DNA from: Photobacterium sanguinicancri
GTDB lineage: Bacteria > Pseudomonadota > Gammaproteobacteria > Enterobacterales > Vibrionaceae
NCBI RefSeq assembly: GCF_024346675.1
Contig: NZ_AP024851.1
Location: 1,302,001 to 1,366,000, forward strand
Direction of reading: 5' to 3'
Length of the DNA stretch: 64,000 nucleotides
Part shown: in pieces, positions 61,872-64,000 of the stretch
Layout of the letters: each line of letters begins with the position of its first letter
Numbering within the stretch: the stretch's first letter is position 1
Notes under the pieces: generated by a model
Database searches by the model: none
What the model was told of the DNA's origin: nothing
Seen by the model: the letters and a program-made list of their open reading frames with translations, nothing else
Translations under genes and position numbers: made by a program

Positions 61872-63146
61872 TTACGAACGATTAGCACGGTCTAACGCAC
61901 GCTGGGCGCGTTTCGCCGCTTGTTTCAGGGCTTTTTCCGCAGGAATATTTTCGATTTGTACTTGGTCTGCCGCAATCGCTAGCGCATCCATGATCTTACC
62001 GTTGGTTGGGTCAAAGAAATTCATTTGTGCAAAGCCCGCTTGCTGCAATGGAATAAGCGCGTGAGGGTTTTCTTTGGTATAAGCTTGGTATTCTTCGACG
62101 TCTTCTACGCTCTTACGAACAGGGATATAACCCGTAAACATTGACCAACGCGCTGTATTCTTGGCGTTGGTGTAAAAGCGCATAAACTCAAATGCACCTT
62201 GCGCCGCTTTGTTATCTGTCCCTGTCGGCATCACGAAGATCTGTGCCGCCGCTTGAGGCTTGGAAGGGTTCGCCCCCCAACCTGGCTGTGTCGTTGCCGC
62301 TAAACGGGTGAAGTCGAGATCACCTTGGTCACCCGATGAACCTGTGTAGCCCAATGCTCGGTTTTTCATGACATCGTCAATAGTCTTGTACCAGTATTCC
62401 CAACCTTGGCCACCGTGGTGAATACGCATCACATCATCATCGTGGATCCATTGACGGAAACCGTCCCACACCTCGACCCACTCTTTCGAGTCGACCATGA
62501 CTGTCTTGCCATCATCGCTTAGCACTTTGGCGCCGTTAGAGAAGGCGGCATCAATGAGGTTATCTTTGCCCCACATCGGCTCCCAACCGTAAAATGAAAC
62601 GTTGCCGTTCACATCGGTTTTACGTACCGCTTTCGATACTTTCGCCACGCCTTGCCAGGTTTTTAGATCATCAGCCGTAAAGCCATGCTCCGCTAACACC
62701 TGCTTGTTGTAGTAGAACACCTGTGTTGTACCGTACGCAGGTAGGCCATAAACCTCACCATTAGTTTTGGTCACTTGCTGACGGAAAGCACCTAGAAAGT
62801 CATTAAAGTTAAAAGCATCGTCCATGTACACCGACATATCACGCACTAAGTTACGCTTTGACATGGCAGAGGCTTGCTCGGCTTTTAGCAATACAAACTC
62901 AGGTGCAGTACGCGAGGCCATACCCGCTTGCAACTTCTGATAAGTTTCGGCGTAGTTACCTTGAAGCGCACCTTTGATCTGGTACTCATCTTGGCTCGCA
63001 TTAAACTCATCAATCAGTTTGGTCATCATTTTTTGGGGCTTCACGCCACCTGAATACCAAAAATCTACTTCTGTTTTCGCCAACACGTTACCTGTGAAAG
63101 CCAATGACGAACATATAACTGCTAAGGTTTTTAGTTTCATATCCAT
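61872..63146 (-). CDS. ABC transporter solute-binding protein, family 1 (UgpB-like)
   Basis: 424 residues. Signal peptide MKLKTLAVICSSLAFTGNVL ending AKA-type (VLAKTEV), then a mature protein with VDFWYSGG, YQKLQAGMASRTAPEFVLLK and a C-terminal lobe (YIPVRKSVEDVEEYQAYTKE). Resembles binding proteins for glycerol-3-phosphate or oligosaccharides; text such as WYSGG and QAGMASRTAPEF recalls UgpB, but the ligand cannot be fixed. Start at 63146 chosen (AAAGAG five bases upstream, one base after the permease stop); an ATG two codons later is also possible. Confidence 0.9.
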   Translation of the reverse strand: MDMKLKTLAVICSSLAFTGNVLAKTEVDFWYSGGVKPQKMMTKLIDEFNASQDEYQIKGALQGNYAETYQKLQAGMASRTAPEFVLLKAEQASAMSKRNLVRDMSVYMDDAFNFNDFLGAFRQQVTKTNGEVYGLPAYGTTQVFYYNKQVLAEHGFTADDLKTWQGVAKVSKAVRKTDVNGNVSFYGWEPMWGKDNLIDAAFSNGAKVLSDDGKTVMVDSKEWVEVWDGFRQWIHDDDVMRIHHGGQGWEYWYKTIDDVMKNRALGYTGSSGDQGDLDFTRLAATTQPGWGANPSKPQAAAQIFVMPTGTDNKAAQGAFEFMRFYTNAKNTARWSMFTGYIPVRKSVEDVEEYQAYTKENPHALIPLQQAGFAQMNFFDPTNGKIMDALAIAADQVQIENIPAEKALKQAAKRAQRALDRANRS

Positions 63147-63147
63147 A

Positions 63148-63984
63148 TTACTCTTTAACACCGTTATCGTTGGTGATTCCCGTTAGAATCGTTTTCTGAC
63201 ATAAGATGAACAACACAAGCAGGGGTAAGACAGCAATCGTGCTGGCTGCCATAATCTGTGACCAATTCAGGCCATAGTTACCTTCTGCGATAAAAAATTG
63301 ACGTATACCTGTGGCGATAAGGTTCAGCTCTTGTGAGGTGATCACCAAGCTCGGCCACATATAACTGTTGTAGTTAGTAATGAAAGTGATCAGAAATAAG
63401 GTCGCCAAGGCGGCTTTACACTGAGGGAGAATGATCTTCCAAAGAATTTTCAACTCACCCGCGCCATCAATACGCGCGGCTTCGATTAACGATGGGTGAA
63501 TTTTCAAAAAAACCTGACGTAAATAAAACACCCCGAATACACTGGCCGCATTAGACAAAATCAAACCCATGTGCGAATCCAATAAACCAAATCGTGCCAA
63601 AGTGATATAAGAAGGAATGTAAGTCACCGCCCCTGGCAGCATGTAACAGCCCATCACCACAAAATATAAAAAGGTTTTAGATTTAAATTTCAGCTGCGTT
63701 ATGGCGTAAGCAAACATGGCTGAATTAATAATCACTAACAAAGTGGTAAACAAAGCCACGCTAAAACTGTTAATGATGTACAAGCCAAACGGCGCACTAT
63801 TAAAAGCATCGACAAAACTTTGCCAATTAAAGGTGCTAGGAATAATCATTAATGGATTAGCAAAAATCTCATCATTTGATTTCAACGAACCTGATAACAT
63901 CCAAATAAATGGAAAGACCATTAATAAGCCTGACATCAGCAAGAAGCCATGTTTCAACGTATTCTTAAAACCACGTTCAAGCAC
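63148..63984 (-). CDS. ABC transporter permease, UgpE-like (5' end may lie beyond window)
   Basis: 278 visible residues, six membrane segments, MalFG-type fold. EAA coupling loop EAARIDGAGELKILWKIILP. Partner of an UgpA-like permease expected to its right, outside the window, and of the ATPase at 58299. The GTG at 63984 gives LERGFKNTLKHGFLLMSGLL, but the frame stays open to the window edge, so the true start may be farther right. One base separates it from the binding protein gene. Confidence 0.88.
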   Translation of the reverse strand: MLERGFKNTLKHGFLLMSGLLMVFPFIWMLSGSLKSNDEIFANPLMIIPSTFNWQSFVDAFNSAPFGLYIINSFSVALFTTLLVIINSAMFAYAITQLKFKSKTFLYFVVMGCYMLPGAVTYIPSYITLARFGLLDSHMGLILSNAASVFGVFYLRQVFLKIHPSLIEAARIDGAGELKILWKIILPQCKAALATLFLITFITNYNSYMWPSLVITSQELNLIATGIRQFFIAEGNYGLNWSQIMAASTIAVLPLLVLFILCQKTILTGITNDNGVKE

Positions 63985-64000
63985 TCGATCTCGCTGAGTC

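Noticed and set aside
1..64000. CRISPR arrays, tRNA or rRNA genes, insertion sequences, prophage
   Set aside because: No regularly spaced repeats, no transposase or integrase ORF and no tRNA-like cloverleaf was recognised by eye.

Overview
The window reads as a chromosomal segment of a Gram-negative gammaproteobacterium of the Vibrionaceae, most likely Photobacterium or a close Vibrio relative. This rests on protein resemblance and gene content (ribose and maltose systems, a glycogen cluster, orphan astB, a Lap/Bpf-type adhesin secretion operon, many GGDEF and MCP proteins), not on a database search. I see no rRNA, tRNA, CRISPR array, insertion sequence or prophage. Both window edges cut operons: rbsB loses its 5' part at the left, and an ABC transporter operon runs off the right edge.

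Layout. 1-2.5 kb: end of the ribose operon (rbsB-rbsK-rbsR). 2.6-4.1 kb: POT-type transporter. 4.6-6.4 kb: compact three-gene cassette of unknown function containing a PD-(D/E)XK nuclease-like protein. 6.6-10.8 kb: chemoreceptor, then an SDR reductase divergent from a LysR regulator that overlaps an alpha/beta hydrolase. 11-13.5 kb: cold-shock-type DEAD-box helicase with a long structured leader. 13.5-21.5 kb: two diguanylate cyclases, RNase II, a DUF1415 protein, a beta-barrel-like protein and a small acidic exported protein.

21.7-36.4 kb: maltose/maltodextrin regulon. malE-malF-malG (minus) faces malK (plus); lamB-malM-glgX lie downstream, separated by a universal stress protein, a BCCT transporter and two small proteins. 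The malE-malK control region and the lamB control region share a TGTGA...CTCCTCC...AAGGAGGA element that looks like MalT boxes. A complete intrinsic terminator lies between these boxes and malK, preceded by a short ORF. It is either a malK attenuator or a small, possibly dual-function, RNA. 36.5-47.1 kb: a second chemoreceptor, glgC-glgA, a PepSY protein, an M20 amidohydrolase, phosphoglucomutase and astB. Together malEFGK/lamB, glgX, glgCA and pgm couple maltodextrin uptake to glycogen storage.

47.4-57.5 kb: a Lap/Bpf-type operon: HlyD adaptor, TolC channel, OmpA-like lipoprotein, LapG protease, LapD c-di-GMP receptor and LapB ABC exporter, followed by an Ig-like-repeat lipoprotein. No giant adhesin gene is present. 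57.7-64 kb: a GreA/B C-domain protein, then a minus-strand operon of ABC permease, solute-binding protein, PHP metallohydrolase, HAD phosphatase and ABC ATPase. It looks like an uptake-and-hydrolysis pathway for an unidentified, possibly phosphorylated, substrate.
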